Positions 1 to 15,122 of a stretch of DNA of 64,000 bases are shown piece after piece. The stretch's first letter is position 1, and the number at the start of each line of letters is the position of its first letter. The stretch spans positions 682,001 through 746,000 of the forward strand of contig JAIUJO010000226.1 in assembly GCA_023846275.1 (NCBI GenBank). The letters are read 5' to 3'. The DNA comes from Vanilla planifolia (lineage: Eukaryota; Streptophyta; Magnoliopsida; Asparagales; Orchidaceae). The position numbers and the translations under genes were made by a program. The notes under the pieces were generated by a model. It was not told the origin of the DNA, ran no database searches, and was given only the letters and a program-made list of their open reading frames with translations.

Positions 1-3000
1 CCTACAACTTTTTTCATCTACATCAGACCTTATTTAGAATTGTTACAAATTACAAAAAAAGAAGCATAAACAATAGTAAATTTTATTAAAATTTTAAGTA
101 TATTTTTTTAAGCTAAAAAGTGATAAATTGAAGCGATGTAATGTGTCCACATCAAAGTGATGCAAGTTATAATAGGGAAAGGACCGTTAGTTACATAACA
201 GTAAAACTAGTCAAAGTAGAAAATTTGAATCAAGAAAGCAAATTGTAGTAAGTAGTTACATCTCCATATGCTAAGAAGATTGCTTATAACATCCTTGATC
301 ATCAAACCATATATGAATCAAGATGTCTCCTAAAACACATAAAAATTATAGAAACTAAAATATTTAAAAAATGGATCTTTAATAGGATTCTACTCATTAA
401 GAAGAGTCTAATTTGTTCATTTTGTCTCTATCAGACCTCATTTAAAATTACTTTAAATTAACAAATTTATCAAACATAAATAATTATAAATTATTATTTA
501 GATATAAAGCGATTGTATATATCGATGTTGAGATGAGATAAATTGAAGAATATAGTATGGCAAGATGAGGGTGATGTAGAAGTGTCATAAGAGCAACATG
601 TTTGTTTCAACTCTGTCAAACCTCTTTTTGAAATATTTTGAATTAATAAATTTATTAAGAATAAATAACAAAAAATTATCATTTAAATATTTAGCAAATT
701 TTTAATATATCATAAATTAGATAAATTGAAGTAATATTATATTAAAAAAATTAATACAATGTAAAGGTTACTTAAAGAGTGAATTAGAGTTTTGTAGTAT
801 TATAACAAAATCAATGGAAAACATTTATGTAGAAGAGATAAATTATACTAAAAAAGTGACACTCCAAGATGCTAAAAGGACCAATTTGAACATCATATAT
901 CATTAAATGTGATACAAATGTTATCATATCATAAAATAATAAAAACCCATTAAAAAAGTAATTTAAAATATAAAAAACTATATTTAATTAGTAAAAACTT
1001 TGCGTTTAAAGTCCAATGATGTTTATTTCATCTTCATCTAACCTCATTTGCAAACACTAAAAATACCATACTTAATAAGCATAAATATTTTAAAATTATG
1101 TTATTTAGAAAATATATATTAACACTAAAATAAGATAAATTAAAGCAATGTGATATAGCCTAGTCAAAGTGATATTAAGATAACATGCGAGAAGATTTAG
1201 AGTTACATAGTAATTTAACAAAATGCTAGTGAAACTTTGACAAATTTAGATAAAGTTCATGATAAAATTGAAATCTTAGATGCTAGTGAGATAGAGTGTA
1301 ACATCTTTCAACATCAAAATAGGTACAAATCAAAGTGTTTTAGATAGCCTACAAAGACATTGGAAGATAAAACATTTGAAAGTATAAAAATGAATATTAG
1401 ATTTCATAGAGCTCATCATGACAAGTTTAGCAACCTTTTTTTAATCTGTATAAGACCTTGTTTAGAATTATTACAAATTACTAGATTAAACAAGCATAAA
1501 TATTAATAAATTTTAATTTTAAATAATAAGAAAGAAAATATTAAAGTTCAAGTTAGATATATTGAATTAATGCAACAAAATAAAACCAAATAGATTTAAA
1601 GGTCACAAGAGAGGAATTCAAGTGTTACATAGCAATATAACCAATCAAAGAAACAATTTCATGAGAAAGATAGATTATACTGGAAAGTTGTATTCCTAGA
1701 TGCTACGAAGATTGAGTACAATATCCTTGATCATTAAATAAGAGTCAAATCAAATGCTTATAAAAATTTGGTAAACTCAAAAAAATATTTTTAAAAAGAT
1801 CATATTTAATTAGATATGGCTCTTCGTGATGATTTTAACAACATTTTTTTTCAACCCTATTGTACCACATTTGGAATTATTATGAATTGACAAATTTCTT
1901 AAGAAAATAATAATAAATCAGTAGTTTAATATAACATAAATACATATTTGAAATCACATAAATTTAAGAAATGTAATATAATCAAATCTAAGTGATGTCA
2001 GGGTCCCATATATGAAAAAAGAGAGTTTTTAGTAATGTAACTAATTGAAACTAAAAATTGTGAAGAAATGAGAAAAAGTCCATACAAAATTATTAAAAAA
2101 ATGAGTGCAGTGATATTTGTTTAGCTTTATTGGACATAATTTTCAATTACTACGAAATACTAAATTGAATAAGCATAAATATTTATAATTATTATTTTTA
2201 TAATAAAAAATATACATTAACTTTGAAAGAAGATTTATTTATGTAATACCAAAAACCCAATCATTATGCTTTAAAAGTGAAATTAAAGGAGATTTAGATA
2301 TTCATAGTAATATAACAAAATTTAAGCAAAACATTTCCTTATGTGAGATGAACTTTATGAGAAATTCGTATTCCATGATACTAAGAAGCACGAACGTAAC
2401 ATTCTCATTCATTAAATTAGGTATGAGTTAAATTATCTCATAAAATGTGAAGAGATTTTAAAAAAAATATAAAAACGATTACGAAATGAATATTACCTAG
2501 TTAGAACTCATGAAGATGACTATAATGAGATTTGTTTCATCTCGATCGAACTTAACTTAGAATTACTATAAATTAGGAAACTAAATATGGATAAATTAAA
2601 AAAGAATCATTTTAGATTTGAAAAATTTAATAATGAAGTTGAAAAAAGATAAATTAAAGAATTATAATAAAATAAAATAAATTTGATGTGTAGGTTGCAC
2701 AAGAGATGATTTAGTGTTATATATTAATATAATCAAATGAATACATAACATTTTTCGAAATACGATAAATTATACATGACAATTGCATTCATCGATACTA
2801 GGAGGGTGGAGTATCTGAAACTTAGAATGTGTCCCAAAACTTACTAAAACCCTAGAAAATAAAAAATTTTAAAAAAATAAAAATGAATACATAATTGAAT
2901 AGACCATGTCAAAACAAATCAAAAGACATATGTTTCATCTCACCTTGTCCTAATTCAAAGTTACTACCACTAATAGAAAAAAAATATATATAAAAATAAG

Positions 3001-6000
3001 TTATTTTTAAATGTTAAGCAAATATATGTTAAAGCTTAAATGAGTTAAATTTAAATTAAATTTTCTTAAATAAAAACATTTAATGGTCACATGTGATAAA
3101 GTTCAGAGTTGTATAGCAAGAACACCACATTAAACAAAACATTTGAAAACATTAGCTAACGATTTGAGGAATGTTGGACTCTACTGCATAAAGAAATCTT
3201 GGTGTAACACTCTCTATCATCAAGTTAGGTGCAAATTAAAATGTCTCATAAATCATGCTAAAGTTTTAAAAAGATAAAATATTTAAAGCTAAAAGATGAA
3301 TATTTAACAAAAAAGAGCTTGCTAAAAGGAGTTCAATGATTTTTATTTCATGTTGATCAGATCTCATTTGAAATTACTACCCATTAAAAAATATTAAGTA
3401 ATCATAAACAAAAAATTATTTTTTAGTATTAAGTAAAAATATAATAAAATTTGAAATAACATAAATTAATAAAATATAAAACAATAAAAGCAAAAAGAAT
3501 TAAAGGTCACATTAGAGAATTTTAAAAGTGATATGGCAATATAACGAAATCAAAGTAAAATATTTCAAAAAATTTGATAAATTGTATAGAGAAGTTGTAC
3601 TACTTTATACCATGGACATCGAGTGTACATCTTCGATCAAGCCTGAAATAATGAAATGTCTGCTAAATCTCACAAAATCGTTAGAATATAAAATATTTAA
3701 AAATAAAAACAATTAATACATAATTGGATTTAGCTTTTTGAGTTGAGTCTAATGACATTGGTTTTGTTATGATTGAATCTTGTTTATAATTATAAAGAAT
3801 TACCAACAAAAATAAAAATATACAAATTAAGTTCATATTATAATATTAATAAATATATATTAAAGTTGAAATAAGATAAATATGAAAAATTATTTTCACA
3901 AAATCAAAGGCATGTAATATTTACATGAGACGTGATTTAGAGTTATAGTGCAATAAAGTCATATGACAGTCAAAAGTTTAAAGAAATAAGATAAACTGTC
4001 CACAAAAATTATACTCCATAGTTTAAAGGAGATTGAGTGTAGCATCATCATCCATGAAATTAGGAACAAATAAGCATTATCATAAAACATGATAAAAACT
4101 TAAAAAGGAAAATTTAAAAATAATAAAAATGAAAATTAAATTAGTTTGAGCTCCTCTAGAATAGTCCAGCAGGGTTTGTTTCATCTCTATGAGACCAATT
4201 TGGAATTGTGAGAAATATCAAATTAAATAAGCATAAATAATAATAAATTATTATTTTAATGTTAATTAAATATATAATATTGCTAAAATAAGATAGGGTG
4301 AAGAAATATAACATAAACAAAACAATGCAATTAAAAGGTCACTCGAAAAGAGAATTATGGATTCATAGTAAAATAGCTAAATGAAAGAAATAAATTTTAA
4401 TAAATGAAATAAAGTTTACTAGAATATTATATTTAAAGTTGTTAAGTTGGTTTAGCATAAAATCGTCAATTATCAAAAATGGCATTATTTGAAATATAAC
4501 GTCTTTCTTACCAAACTACTAAAAATATAAAAAATACTAAAATCAATTTTTAATTGGATGATGATAGTCAAGATGAATCCAAAGATTTTTGTTTCATCTT
4601 CATGGAACCTTCTTTATAATTATTACATGTTGTGAAAGTATGTTAACATAAAAAATAATAAGGAATTAATTTTATATTGGATAATTATATTTTAAAGAAA
4701 ACATTTTATATATTAAACCAATGTAGTAAAAGAAAATTAAAGTCTTGTGAACGTCAACAATATAAGAACTTGAGTTTCATAATGCTATAATCAAATGAAA
4801 GGAAATAATTTAATGAAACATGTTAAAGTTTTTGGGAATGCAACATTCCAAGATACAAAGGAGATCAAGTGTAGTATAGTTAATCGCCCAATCAAGTGTG
4901 ATAGTGAATGACTTATAAAGAATATGAAAGTCTTGAAGATAAAACATAAAAAATACAAAGAAATATTTATTTAGATAAAGCTTGTAAAGACCACCACAAT
5001 GTTTGTTTCTACCCCATGAGGGGAATTATTATGAATTACAAAAATAAATAAGTATAGATAATAATAAACTATTATTTTAAAACTAGATAAAAATATATTA
5101 AAATTGTGAGGAGATAAACGGAAGGAAAGAAATATAACAAAATCAAAGAGGTGTAAAGGTCACATAAGATGAGAATTATAATTTCTTATTAATATAAAAA
5201 AATTAGGGTAAAGATTGTGAAAAATTTTGATAGATTATATGTGAAAGTTGCATGCTAAGTTACTAAAGAGATCAATGATAATATCCTTGATCATAAAATC
5301 AAGAATAAATCAAAATGTTTGCTAATGCATAACAAACACTTTATAAAATTTAAAAAATTTAAATTTAAAAATATATATTTAATTTGATTATGCTCATTTT
5401 GACAAGTCCAACTACATCGTTTCATCTCAATTGCCAAAAGATCAGAATTTTAGTGATTTTTGAAACAAAGAAGCATAAGAAAAATTCAATTTTTAATTTA
5501 ATATTAAGTAGACATAATACAGCTGAAGTGAGATAAATAGTAGAATCATAATCAGATAAAATTGAAGTGTTTTGAAACTCAGACTTGCAGAGAACTTTAT
5601 TTCAATAAGAGTAACATAATTAAAATAAAAAATTTGAAGAAATGAGATAAATTAGAAGGTAAGTTATATTCGAAGATTTTAATGACATCTGGTGTAACAT
5701 CCTAAACATCAATTACGATACAAATAAAATTTTGTCATAGATCATGATAAAACATGGTAAAATAAAACTTTTCAAAATATGAAAATATATTCAAAGTAGA
5801 TAGAACACATTAAGATGTTTCCCATAATATTTTTTTGATTTGGCCTTTTTTAGAATTACTTCAAATTACCAAATTAAATAATCATAAATAACAATATATT
5901 ATTATTTCAATATTGAGTATATATATATTAAAGTAAAAATAAGATAAAGTAAGAAATAGAATATTAAAAATCAAAGAAATGTAAAAGTCACATAAGAGGA

Positions 6001-9000
6001 GATAGTGTTAAATTGTAATATAATTAAGTTAAAGAAAAAATTAAAGAAATGAGATAAATTATCCAAAAAAAAGTTTCATTACAAGAGACTATAGGGATCG
6101 TGTTTATCATTCTCGAACAACAAATTAGGGTCAAATATAAAAGATTATAAAAAACATCAAGAAAATAAAATATTTAAATATCTAACAATGAATATTTAAT
6201 TAAATAAAGCTTGCCAAGACTAGTTTAACGATATTTATTCCAAACTACTAAAGAAAAGAAATTGTATAATAACAAATTATTATTTTAAAACATATTATAT
6301 ATATTAATTAAAATTAAAATGAGATAAATTGAAGCAATGTAAGATAACAAAACAAAAAACATGTAAATGACAATTGTGAGTTAGTTTAGAGTTAGATGAT
6401 AATATAACAGAATCAAATCATAAAAATTCAAAAAAATAAGATAATAAAATATTACGAAATATAAAAAAAAAATTTAATTTTATTGAGATCATGGACATGA
6501 ATCAAACTACATTTTTCCTCTCCATCAGATCTTGCTTAGAATCATCGAGAATTATTAAAGTAATTAAGTTTAAATAAAACCAAGTTATTATTTTAAAATT
6601 TGCAAATGATTATTAAGGTTGGAAAATAACAAATTAGAGATAAGAGAATTTGAGTATGATAGTGATTTAACAAATGAAAGCAAAACATTTCAAAAAAGAA
6701 GATACATTCTGTAAGAAAGTTACATTAAAGATATAAAAGAGATCAAGCATAACTTCCTTAATAGTCAAATTCGGAATGAATCAAAATATCCCATCAAACA
6801 TGACAACATGCTTGAAATAATATTTATATATATATATATATATATAACTAATTAGATTGAGCTCATCAACATTAGTAGGAATCTCTATGAATTACGAAAA
6901 TAAGCAAGCATAAATAAGAACAAATTATTATTTTAATATTTAAAAAATATGTAATAAGGAAAAAGACAAGAAAAATTATAAAAATATAATAAAACCTAAT
7001 CAAAGCAGTGTGAATGTCACATGAAAGTAGAATTAGGTTTTATCAACAATATCACAAAAATCAAAGACAATGTTCAAATGAATGAGATGAATAATATAGG
7101 GGGGTATGTTCTAAGTTACTGAGACAATCATGTGTAACATCCTAGATTGTCAAAAATGGTATGAATAGAAATGTTACATAAAGCCTTACAAAAGGTAACA
7201 ACAAAATATATTAAAAAATATAAAATATATCTGTTACTACATGAAGCTCATGAAATGAGCCCAACAAAATTTGGATAGCTAGATCTTTGTTTGGAATTAT
7301 TGAAAATTATATATGTAAATAATCATTAAAAAATAGCAAACTATAATTTCATATTAAGTTAATATATATTAAAGTAAAAAAATATAAATTAAAGAAATTT
7401 AATATAAAAAATCACTATAGTGTAAATTTTAAACTAGAGAAAATTAAGAGTTGTGCAGTATAACCAATTGAAAGAAAATAATCTGGAGAAATTAGATAAA
7501 TATAAGGGAAACATTTCATTCCAAGATATGAAAAGGATTCAATGCTAAAAATTATCAATAGTTAAATTTTGATGAAAGAGAATTATCAAATAAAAAATGC
7601 AAAAATAATTGAAAATAATGGTTTTAGACATAAAAAAATTAAAATTTCAAAAAGCTCTTTGAGACAAGTTCTAAGAAATTTGGTTGACCCTCGATCAATC
7701 CTTATTTCAAATTCCTATGAATAATCAAAGTAAATTTAAAAACTATTAAATTATTATTTTAATATTAATTATATATTAATATATTAATATTAAAGATGAA
7801 ATAAAATTAATTTAAGTAATCTTTGATAACTAAATAAAAGACATAAAGGAAGTAGAAAAGGAGATTTATAGTTATGTAGTAGAACAACCAAATAAAAATA
7901 AAACATTGGAATTACTAAAGATCTCTAGAGAAATAAGGAGAAATAATAATAAATTATTAGTCCAAAATTTAAAATATAATGAAGCTATGAGAAGATAAAT
8001 TAAATAATTGTAATATAACTAGATCAAAATGTAAAGGTCATAGTAGAGGAGAATTTTATTTTCAAAGGTATATAACCAAATAAAAATGAAAACATTCACA
8101 AAATGAGAAAAACTATAGAGAAAAGTAAAATTCTGAGATGATAAGGAGTTCGACTATAACTTCGTTAATTATTTTTTACGTAGAGATCGCAATTCCTCAT
8201 ACAATATATCAAAATACTAGAAAGTAAACTATTTTATAATAAAAAATTATCTGTTTAATTAGATGAGCTCATTCTAAAAAGTCCAACTATAAATATTTCA
8301 TCTCGATTAGACATTTTTTTGAATTACTATGAGTTACAAAAGTAAATATGAATTAATAATAATAAATCATATTTTAAAATATTATGTAAATATATAATAA
8401 AGCAAAACATTTGAAACAAGAAAAATTATGAGAACTTGAATTTCATAATAGTATAAGCAAATGAAGCAAAACATTTGAAAAAATTAAATGAATTTTACTA
8501 GAAAGTTACATTCTAAAAGGCAGAGAGGATCCAGTATAAAATCCTAAATCTTCAAATCATGTTTGAATAGAAATATCTCTTCCATTGCGGTAAAATGCAA
8601 GTATGAAATTTCAATTTGGATATTAAAAAAGTTTAATTATATAGTTCTACTCTTGATGACTCCAACTGTATTTGTTTTGTGTTGGTAAGACCTCTTCAAG
8701 AATAACTAAAAATTACAAAATTAACTAAATATAAATAACAATAAATTATTATTTTAATATTAAACAAATATGTATTAAAACTAAAAACATATAACTTAAT
8801 GAAATGTAATATAACTAAATTGAAGTATTATGAAGGATACATGAGAGGATAATGTGGACAAATGAAACTAAAAAATTGAAGAAAAAGGTTAAATTGAATA
8901 GCAAAGTTGTATATCAAGATACAAAGGAGATCTAGTATAGCTCATTCGATTGCCAAAATAAGTGCAAATAAAAATGACACAAGAAGTATAAACAAACCAT

Positions 9001-11510
9001 CGAAAAAACATTCAAAATATAAGAAATTTAGTATTTAAGTTTATAGAGTGTATTGAGATGATTCTAATAATTTTTATTCTTCCTTTATTCTATGTAGTTT
9101 AGAATTATTGTAAATTATCAATACAAATAAGTTTAAATAATAATAAATTACTATTTTTCAATTAAGTAAATATGTATGAAAGATTAAATAAAATAAGCTA
9201 AACTAATAAAATATATAAAAACAATAATGCTAACTAATGGCCACAAGATAGGAGAAATATAGTTTCATTATAAAATAATTAAATAAAAACTTCAAAAATC
9301 GAGATAAATCATGTGAGAAAGTACATTCCTAAGAACTAAGTAGATCGAATATAGGATATTCTATTGCTCAACTAGAAAAAGAAAAATCTCTTGCAAAGAT
9401 TAATAAAACCGAAGAAAAAATTTTTTTTAAAAAACATATAAAATTTATATTTTATAGGGTAAAGTTCATTGAAAAGAGTTCTATGATATCTATTTCATCT
9501 TGATCAGAATAAAGTGAAATGAAAGTTGAAAAAAGATTAAATGATGGAATGTATTCAAATTGAATGAAAGTTATAAACAGGTCGCAGGAGAAGAGAATTA
9601 TAGTGTTAAAGGAATGTAACAAAATCAAAACATTAAATTGGAAGAAATAAGATAAACTCTACATGAATGGTACATACCAAGGTACAACGGAATTTAAGTG
9701 TAATATTCTTTATTATAAAGTTATGCATGAATCATAATTTCTCATAAAACATACGAAAATACTAAAAATATTGTAAAACATTAAAATTGTTTAACTAGGT
9801 GAAGCTCATCAAAACTAGCCCAACAAAATTTATTTTAGCACAATTTGACCTTGTTAAGAATTAAAGTAAACTATCACTTAAAATAATAATAAATAATAAT
9901 AAATTATTATCAGAATTTTAAGTGAATGTATAATAAAGATAAAACAAAATAAATTGAAGTAATGTAATATATAAATCAATGCAACAAAAGGTCGTATGAA
10001 CCAAGCATTATAGCTAATTGTATGATTACCAAATCAAAACTAATTTGAAGAAAAGATAAAAGAATGTAGTAAAAATATGTATTCCAATAGAGGAAGGAGA
10101 TGGAGTATAACATCCTTAATTATGGAATCATGTATGAATAGAAATATTTCTTCATTCATGTAAAAAAACTAATGAAATATTTATATATAATGAAATGAAT
10201 AATTAGTTTGTTAGGGGCCATCAAGATCGGTCCAAAGATATTTGTTTTGTCTTTGTCAAAGAAGGTTTAAAAATACTATAAGTTTTCAAAATAAGTAAGT
10301 ATAAAAAAATAAAAATATTATTTTGATAATAAGAAGACAAATACTCTAACTAGAATGGCTGAAATTGAAGTAAAATAAAATGACTAAATGAAAGTGATTT
10401 AGAGGTCATGTAAGGAGAGAATTAGAATTTAATAGTAATGCATCCATATCAAAGAGAAACATTAGCAGAAACCAATTAAGTTATGCCATAAAGTTACAAT
10501 CCAAGATATTTTTGAGTCCAAATGTAACCTCCAAGACAATCAAATGAAGCAAAAATTAAAAATATCTCATATAAAAGGCAAAACACTTGAAAATAAAACA
10601 CTTAAAAAATGTGCAAACAAATGCCTAACTTGATAGAGCTAGTCGAGACTAGTCCAATGATGTTGGGTTCATCTCGATCAAACCTCGTTTAGAATTGTTG
10701 TGAATTATTATAATAAATAAGTATAAAAATAATAAATTATTTTGTTTAATATTTAATAATTATATATTAAATTAAAAAATAAATTAAAGCAACACATTAT
10801 GGCAAAATCAAATCAATGCAAAGGACACAGAAGAGAAGAATTTTTGTTAAATATTAATACAAACAAATCGAAGTGATAACAATGAAGAATGGAAATAAAT
10901 CGCACGGAAAACTACATTAAAGTATAGTTTAAGTGTAAATTCCTCGATAAATAATTTAGGTATAAATCAATGTCTCTCACAAAGTATACAAAAACTTTTG
11001 AAAGTAAAATATGTAGAAGTAAAAAAATAAATCTTTCATTAGATAGAACTCATAGTAATGAGTTCAATGACATTTGTTTGATCTCAATTAGATGTCATTT
11101 GGAAATAATAATAATTAACATATTAAAAAAACAAAAGTAATAATAAACTTTTATTTTAATATTAAGTAAATTTATAAATTGAAGTTGAAAGTAGAAAAAT
11201 TTAAGAATTGTAATATAATAAATTAAAGCAATAAAGGTTACATGAGAGTATATTTATAGTTACATAATAATATAAAGTAATTAAAGGAAAAATTTTTAAA
11301 GAAGTGAGATTAATTATATTTGAATGTTTTAATCCAAGATACTTGGGAAATCAACTATAACAATCTTGATCATCAAATTTTGTATGAAATGGAGTATCTC
11401 ATATATGATGTCCTCTTAGAAAATAAAATATTTAAAAATGTAAAATAAATATTTAATTTGTTAGAGTTCATTAAGAAGAGTTTGATGATATTTATTTCAT
11501 CTCCAAGGCC
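1..11510 (+). repeat. Diverged ~413-bp tandem repeat array, left arm (+ orientation)
   Basis: The stretch is made of head-to-tail copies of one noncoding unit. The block that reads approximately TTCATCTCGATCAGACCTC recurs at 1027, 1440, 1850, then 2536, 2934, 3347, 3764, 4180, 4593, 5007 and 5421. The usual spacing is 410-417 bp. Each copy is followed by an AATTATTACAAATTA-like block, an A-rich block ending near TAATAATAAATTATTATTTTAATATT, then AGATAAATTGAAG, a GTCACATGAGAG-like block, and a GTGTAACATCCTTGATCATCAAAT-like block. By length there are about 28 unit equivalents. Several are truncated, for example near 600, 2125, 6233 and 9510. Copies differ strongly from each other, so the array is old. 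The monomer has no long open frame. The array is cut by the left window edge and ends near 11,510, just after a CATCTCCAAGG sequence. I do not recognise the family by name. Confidence 0.9.
6825..6846. repeat. (TA)n microsatellite in the left arm
   Basis: An uninterrupted run of about 11 TA dinucleotides lies inside an array monomer, in the AT-rich part that follows the ATAAAATATTT-like block. It looks like local slippage expansion and not an insertion. Confidence 0.9.
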
Positions 11511-12702
11511 AACATTTACACATTATTGTCTTGGGCTCAACAAGAACATAGTTATTATACAATGCTTTTTTAGGTCAATTATTCTCATCTTTGCAGAATA
11601 TTGTGTACTACTTGAGTTATATTATTTGAAATTGTGTGCTAATCTCTCTATCGAGTTGAAAGAATGCAAATATACACAATCTTAAGCATCATCTATCGAA
11701 ATTTATACTACTTTGCATTCCAAAAAAAAGATTATGCTGAGGATAGCATGTCTTTCCATGTTAGGACTAATTTTAAGCAAATTGGTAAAATGCTAGGTGC
11801 ATGCATGTTCTTTTAAGAATGCAAGTCGTTGATGTTCTTTTGTGATTTTGTAGAGATTTTGTTTATTACAATTTTTTTTTATAATATTTTCTTAGAAGTA
11901 TTACATTTAATGTCCAACTAACATATCTTCGAAGTATTCAAGATTTTTTCCTTTTTTGGTGAAGAATTTTGCTATGAATAATTCTAATTAGTTAAGAAAA
12001 CAAAGTAAGAAATCTTAATAAAACCAAGCTATTACTATGAATTGAGCAAGAATTATTCCAAACAAAAAAAAACCTTGAAATGAATTTTTAAAAAAAATAG
12101 TGGGGATGAATGACTCAAGTTTTTCTTGAGGTTTATTGTAAGGCTTAACCACTGACATGGAATGCATTTGAAGCACCAAAAGAAAGACCTTATACACCTA
12201 AGGAAAGTAAGCTTACGAATTGTCTTGTTGGAAGATTAAGGTGATTCAATTGGGCACTAAAGTAGGTAAGAAAAATGTTGGGTACTGATTATGTTCAACA
12301 AAAAGCTTTAACTTTGTCAAGGAATAATAAGAAATTGTGAACTAAGTTAACCAAGAAATATGCTTAGTTGACGTAGATAACACATGTGAAACAGTAGGAT
12401 TGAAAAGAGTACATAGCAATTAGAAGTTGTATTATGTAGGGTTTAAAATGGAGAAATTTGAATTTTAAATTTGTATGTCCTTGATTTAAAATTTTAATAT
12501 TTAGGATTTTAATTTTAAATTCCTTAGGTTTGAAACTTGAGCCAAAGAGAATTTTGAGAACAAAAAATCGAAGGTATAATTGTAGTTAAATTAATACTAA
12601 AAAGAAGTTCACATAATATTTAGGACAACTTCAAAATTTTGTAGGTGAAAATTCTGAAGCTTAATGTTTTATTTGAAGAGGAAACTTTAAGATAACAATT
12701 AA
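11511..12702. other. Non-array sequence, no gene recognised
   Basis: The 413-bp repeat stops near 11,510 and this 1.2-kb stretch does not match the monomer in either orientation. Its base composition is more mixed than the array, and stop codons occur in all frames. A 75-codon open frame (11,458-11,685) begins in the last monomer and crosses the junction; I see no domain in it. It is probably decayed mobile-element sequence, given the direct duplications that follow, but no coding motif supports this. Confidence 0.6.
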
Positions 12703-14672
12703 TGTTGAATTATGAATATAATGTATTTGGTGAGAGTTTTGCACACTATAGATGAGGCCATCATTTGATGACATTGTGGGTTAGACCTATATAATGGTAA
12801 TTAAGATGGATGGCTCTATTTTAGCCTTGGGAGTGGTGTCATGCTTAGCCAAGCATGCTATAATGACTTTGATTTTAGTTAAATCTTGCGCTACTTCTAT
12901 TTATATGTAAAATCATGAGTAGCCGTGAGTTAGGGTGTTTCTCCATGATTAACACCTTAGATGATTATTTTTTTAGTTGTAGGAAACTCAAGTGATGCCA
13001 TTTGGAAAGAGAAGTGACTTTGGTTGGTTTATGATGAATCTGAGTGTGAGTAGCAACATTCATGTGAATAATGGTTAAAGAGCAAGAATAATGACTTAGA
13101 TGGTTCAAGCTAAGCATTTATAAATAATGGCTAAAGTATGGAATCAAATAGATGAAATTTGAATGGAGAAGATATCAAAAGAGGTAGCCTAGGCAATAAT
13201 AAAAACCCTGGGTTAGCTAGACACTAGAGAAGAATTATAAGAGACCTAGATAGTTAATTGATGGTAAAGGATTTGAAGAATATAGAAGATAGGTTAGTTC
13301 AAATAACCCTTATTAAGTGCAAGTAAAATAATCAATAGATTAATTCAGACGAACTATTGATGATGACATATAATGATTTTGTCGCCTCAGTAATGGCCAC
13401 TTAATCGAAAGTAAGAAAAGTTTGGTATATTTCAAATGGTTGGACTCCAACTAGATATGGAGATTACATGCCTCATTTTGTGGGTGTGTGTGAGCTTATG
13501 TTTGTTGAACTAAAAATGTGATAAGATTTGATGACTATAGTGTGGTCCATAAGGTTTGCAAACCTTTATAGGGACAACAAGATAACAAACAAAGGATTCC
13601 CTATTCATCGTGTGATAAAAATAGAATATCATTATAGATTTTCAATTCGACAAATTACTTGTTATAATGAAACATGATTTATTATTACCCTTATAGCCAT
13701 ATAGGGTGATCTATGTAATTAATAGAATCTAGATTATTAACTAGTGCATCATTTGATGAGATAAGAGTGTCAAACTTGTGTCAAATAACACATAATTTTT
13801 AAAAAAATATAAAATTATTTGTGTTCTACTACATATCAAATGGATATGATAGTTTTGAGACTTCTTAGGCTCTATTTGACCTATGTTATGGTTTACGGTC
13901 GATTTTTTAAGCATTGGCTCAATTTATTAGCCTTTGTCAGTTATTTGATTCCTTTAATATAATGTTGATTTCACTGCACTATTATTGTTTTTTATCTATG
14001 CTTTTATTTATAAAACATAAGGATTTAATATTGAACTTGACTTAGACCCCACTATCATGTCATTTTTTAAGGTATGGAGTTTGTAATGGATGCAAAATTA
14101 GGGTGAGCACATCTGAGTGAGCACCTTAGTGGATTACTTTATCAACTACTTTTAGTCATGTCCCTTTTTTAGCCTTATTTATTTTTAAGTGTGGATGTTT
14201 TATTGTCAAAAATTAGACTATAAGAGATATTATACGAGAAATTTAGACTATATGAAACGTTATATTTTGATTTTTTTTGTAATTTACTTTGTTAAGAAAG
14301 TAATAGTTTGGATATTATGATACATATGCATATTATGGATTTTGTGGATATGATTATTTCGAATTATAGTTTTCCTTGGTGCCATATATATATGCTAGTA
14401 CACTAGCAAATTACTTAAATGATGGTGGACTAGTTCTTTGCTCAATTAAGGTCTTAGGATGAGATGGAATATGGATCATTTTTGGGTGTCATGTCAAGAG
14501 CATGTTAATCAAACTAAGGGATTGTTATGCCCATTTTAAATGGTATGATCAAACCATGAAAGGTAGTAGTCAAATACATTAAATGATGCATATTTTAGTT
14601 ATATCCCAAAGAAAAACACTATAGAAAAAATGGTGCAATATTTTTGGTATCAAACACTTTTTTACAATATCC
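12703..14672 (+). repeat. Direct repeat copy A (~2.0 kb), possible decayed LTR
   Basis: This segment aligns by eye over nearly its whole length with 15,123-17,115, at an offset of about 2.42-2.44 kb. Shared landmarks include ATGTTGAATT at the start, TTTGGTGAGAGTTT, GACTTAGATGGTTCAAGCTA, TAGAGACCTAGATAGTT-like sequence, GACTATAGTGTGGT, and GTCAAATACATTAAATGATG near the end. The copies begin with TG, as LTRs do, and end next to a primer-binding-like TGGTATCA. The length would suit a long plant LTR. Against the LTR idea, only 450 bp separate the copies, no purine-rich tract precedes copy B, and both copies carry the TGGTATCA. A tandem segmental duplication or recombined LTR pair is equally possible. 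Confidence 0.8.
14644..14656 (+). other. Primer-binding-site-like motif, copy A
   Basis: TGGTATCAAACAC resembles the common plant retrotransposon primer-binding site TGGTATCAGAGC (complement of the 3' end of initiator Met tRNA), matching the first eight bases. It lies near the right end of direct repeat A, where such a site would fall just after an LTR. Eight matching bases in AT-rich DNA is weak evidence on its own. Confidence 0.3.
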
Positions 14673-15122
14673 TAGGTTAGGTATGATTAAGAAAGTGTCA
14701 AAAAATTCTGGGCAATTTAAGTCAAGTCCATAGTTATGAGCAGCAAATGGTTAGAATTTATTTGCAAGTTATAAGTGATTCAACTTTTTAATTCTTACCT
14801 ATGTTTTTTAAAAGTATATTAGTTCTCCTTGTTATTGATTATTAGGCATAGTAGTGCTTCCTTGAGAGACCCATTACATACTAAACAAATACAAAGCAAG
14901 CTAAAATATAAAATGCTAGGTATGGTTGAGATTCTCTAGATTTTACCTATAGCAATGTTAGAGAAATTATTGGAGGCTTTCACCCTATTTAAGCTATAAT
15001 TCTTTTTAGGTGCAACACATCAACTCATAGTAGATCAACAACTTGCACACATGTAGGAGTTTATTTCAAACATTATGGCTCCCCACAAAGATGATTGTTA
15101 TAGCAGTTGATTTTGTTCTTAA
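14673..15122. other. Spacer between direct repeats A and B
   Basis: This 450-bp stretch has no counterpart after copy B. All frames contain stops, and I recognise no protease, gag or polymerase motif. If the flanking copies are LTRs, this is all that remains of the internal region. Confidence 0.5.

Noticed and set aside
1-11510. CRISPR-like regular repetition
   Set aside because: The period is about 413 bp with whole-unit homology and no short identical repeats separated by unique spacers. This is a eukaryotic satellite pattern.
11458-11685. 75-codon open frame at the left-arm/insert junction
   Set aside because: It begins in the last monomer and continues into unrelated sequence. No domain or codon pattern supports it.
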